Shown here: piece by piece, positions 62,500 through 64,000 of the stretch
How the letters are laid out: the number at the start of each line of letters is the position of its first letter
Numbering within the stretch: the stretch's first letter is position 1
Source of the DNA: Rhodocollybia butyracea
Taxonomy: Eukaryota; Basidiomycota; Agaricomycetes; Agaricales; Omphalotaceae
Reading direction: 5' to 3'
Assembly: GCA_015501585.1 (NCBI GenBank)
Contig: JADNRY010000107.1
Coordinates: 124,001 to 188,000, forward strand
Length of the DNA stretch: 64,000 nucleotides
The notes under the pieces: model-generated
Seen by the model: the letters and a program-made list of their open reading frames with translations, nothing else
Database searches by the model: none
Told to the model about the DNA's origin: nothing
Position numbers and translations under genes: made by a program

Positions 62500-62672
62500 T
62501 GTGCCGCAGGCTATACATTTCCCCTTTCAGAATAATTATTGGATTTTCAGAAATAAAAGCGCAACACAGTTGCTGCCGGAGGCTCACTGCAGGTTAGAAA
62601 AGCGCAGGTTGCGCCTGTGCGTAGCACGGAATGTTAGAGTTGGGGGTTCAAGGATATATCAGCGCAGCAGGC
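62500..62672 (+). repeat. GC-rich structured repeat copy
   Basis: Same unit with CACAGTTGCTGCCGGAGGCTC, ending AGCGCAGCAGGCT. It is preceded by a shortened form of the same flank (GCAGGCTATACATTTCCCC). Confidence 0.75.
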
Positions 62673-62995
62673 TAGACCCAGCCATGTAGCATGATCCACC
62701 CCAGATTCTTGTAGAAAAAACATTTGGGAGTTTGTGTTGTCTAGTATAGGCATGTTACTGTGCAGATTCTTATGTGTGGTTGAGTATTAGTAGTGTACCA
62801 GAACACCTGCCGAGACTTATCAGATACACTTAATTCAGACCTAAAAGGATTAGGATTGAGATGACATCATACTTTTTGCCAGAAAAATCTATGGCTCATC
62901 ACAGTTCACTTGTGAGCCAAACACTACTATATACAGGCCCAGCGATGAGTGGTGCGCCTCCCTCCTGGCGGTCCTTACCAAAATCTACGCACTAC

Positions 62996-64000
62996 TATAT
63001 ACGGGCCCGGCAATGAGTGGTGCGCCTCCCTCCAAACCCCCTCCCAGCATCCTTACCAAAATCTATGCACCACATGATTTATAGCTTAAATTAAAGGTAT
63101 ACCTCTACTCTTGCCCGCGCATGCCCAAAGTAGTCAATATCACGTGATTGGAGCCTACTATGTGTTTGCCGAGTTTGTGTACTCAATATGGGTGTTTCAG
63201 AGTAAAATGCATGGGGAACAAGGGCAATAGGACCTGAAGTAGTAAAAATAGTACTAGAGTGGTGTAAATAGGTCAAGAATGCCGTCGCATGAATATTACA
63301 GCCCTGGGCCCCCAACTCAATCCACAGCTGGCAAGTCTTTTCCAAGCTTCTGTTAATGGGTTGAAATTATTGCTGGTTATGCGTGGGTTGTAAAAAAAAT
63401 ATTGGGGAGTTCATTTTGTATTTAAAATTCATGGTAGGGTTATGGCTTCCTCTAGTATTTATATAAATTCCGTTTACTGTGTGGGATCTTAGTGGGGGGG
63501 GATCCACCTTTTATTGCTACCTGGAAAAACATCCCCAAAGTTGTACTGTATGTGCAGGGTGTAATAATTGCGCTGTAGCCTTCATTTTGTGGCCATCTGG
63601 TAGCCAGGAACCAGGGCTTTCTATTGTGCATACATGGTTATCAGTGGTGACTGAATATCAAGTATAGTTATGTGTGCTGGACTTGTTAATTGGTAGTGCG
63701 GAACATTGCACAGATTAACATGGCTGACTGTATTGAATAGTGTGTTTGGCCACACATTTAAGCCGGAATCATGTATGGTACTGATACAAGCTACAATGCA
63801 GTTTCTAGTGTCACTACACTCTCTGACACCTGAAGAAGTCTTTTGATTACAACACATGGCCTCGGAAACATGTTCTATCTTATACCAACCGAGGGGCACT
63901 ACCCTGGCGCTCTTTTAATACTGTAAGGTTCCCGTCCCCACAGACTGCATGCGGCAAGGCACAAGTGGTGCTAGAGGTGTAGCAAGCTGATTTTTGCACA
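62996..64000. repeat. 1-kb direct repeat, copy 2 (runs to the window edge)
   Basis: Partner of 59012-60042. Insertions relative to copy 1 include ACCTCTACTCTTGCCCGCG near 63103 and ACCGAGGGGCACTACC near 63889. An extra partial start (GGGCCCAGCGATGAGTGG) lies just before it at 62935. Confidence 0.85.

Larger units (their letters stand above)
58771..64000. other. Gene-free right arm made of subtelomere-like repeats
   Basis: No supported gene. It consists of the 1-kb direct repeat, a 180-bp direct repeat, the GC-rich structured unit and a 30-bp phrase (AGATTCTCCTTGCCAATTCT) recurring at about 58983, 60170, 61041 and 61497. Short open frames here repeat because the DNA repeats. Confidence 0.6.

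Noticed and set aside
60436..62689. Repeated short frames beginning MRVNCIPQ or containing CRLEKRRLRLCVARNVRVGG
   Set aside because: They recur only because the underlying direct repeats and GC-rich unit recur; codon use and length do not suggest a protein.

Overview
The window is eukaryotic and almost certainly from a basidiomycete fungus, probably an Agaricomycete. The genes carry many short introns of about 45-60 bases with GT..AG ends. The protein families (OrsD/RecQ helicase fusions, basidiomycete-type JmjC, TET/JBP-like oxygenase, F-box, DOT1) fit such a genome, and a short TTAGGG tract lies near the left end. I cannot name the species.

Layout. (1) 1-4.4 kb: no recognisable gene, one interstitial telomeric-type tract at about 1346-1380 and a low-confidence coding remnant near 2.0-2.4 kb. 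(2) 4.4-27.4 kb: a repeat field holding dozens of tRNA-like Pol III units, mostly on the minus strand. They have A box, B box, a pairing acceptor stem and often a downstream T-run, but a non-standard anticodon arm. The field also has a 190-bp tandem repeat, a 722-bp near-identical duplication and two decayed copies of a ribonucleotide-reductase R2-like gene. (3) 26.7-57.1 kb: a gene-dense block. In order: small coiled-coil protein; Ulp1-type cysteine protease (-) divergent from a JmjC protein (+); one large OrsD-type zinc-finger/RecQ helicase gene of the telomere-linked helicase type; two convergent Cys-rich zinc-finger paralogs; a second coiled-coil protein; a DOT1-type histone H3K79 methyltransferase; a TET/JBP-like dioxygenase spliced in frame to a helix-hairpin-helix glycosylase-like domain; a POT1-like telomeric single-strand-binding protein; a BRCT protein; a third Cys-rich paralog (-); an F-box protein; and an unrecognised acidic-tailed protein. 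(4) 57.2-64 kb: a BRCT-like pseudogene, a few tRNA-like units, then gene-free repeats including a 1-kb direct repeat and a GC-rich structured repeat that also occurs in the gene block.

How the parts may fit together: the gene block is unusually rich in chromatin, DNA-base-modification and telomere functions. Copies of one hairpin motif (inverted repeat GGAAC..GTTCC followed by TAATGACATCAT) punctuate the gene block and the tRNA-like field. Two inverted copies bracket about 10.5 kb holding DOT1, the TET-like/glycosylase-like fusion, POT1-like and BRCT genes. Whether this is a mobile cargo unit or an ordinary subtelomeric neighbourhood cannot be decided from this sequence alone. All functional calls are from motif reading; no database search was run.
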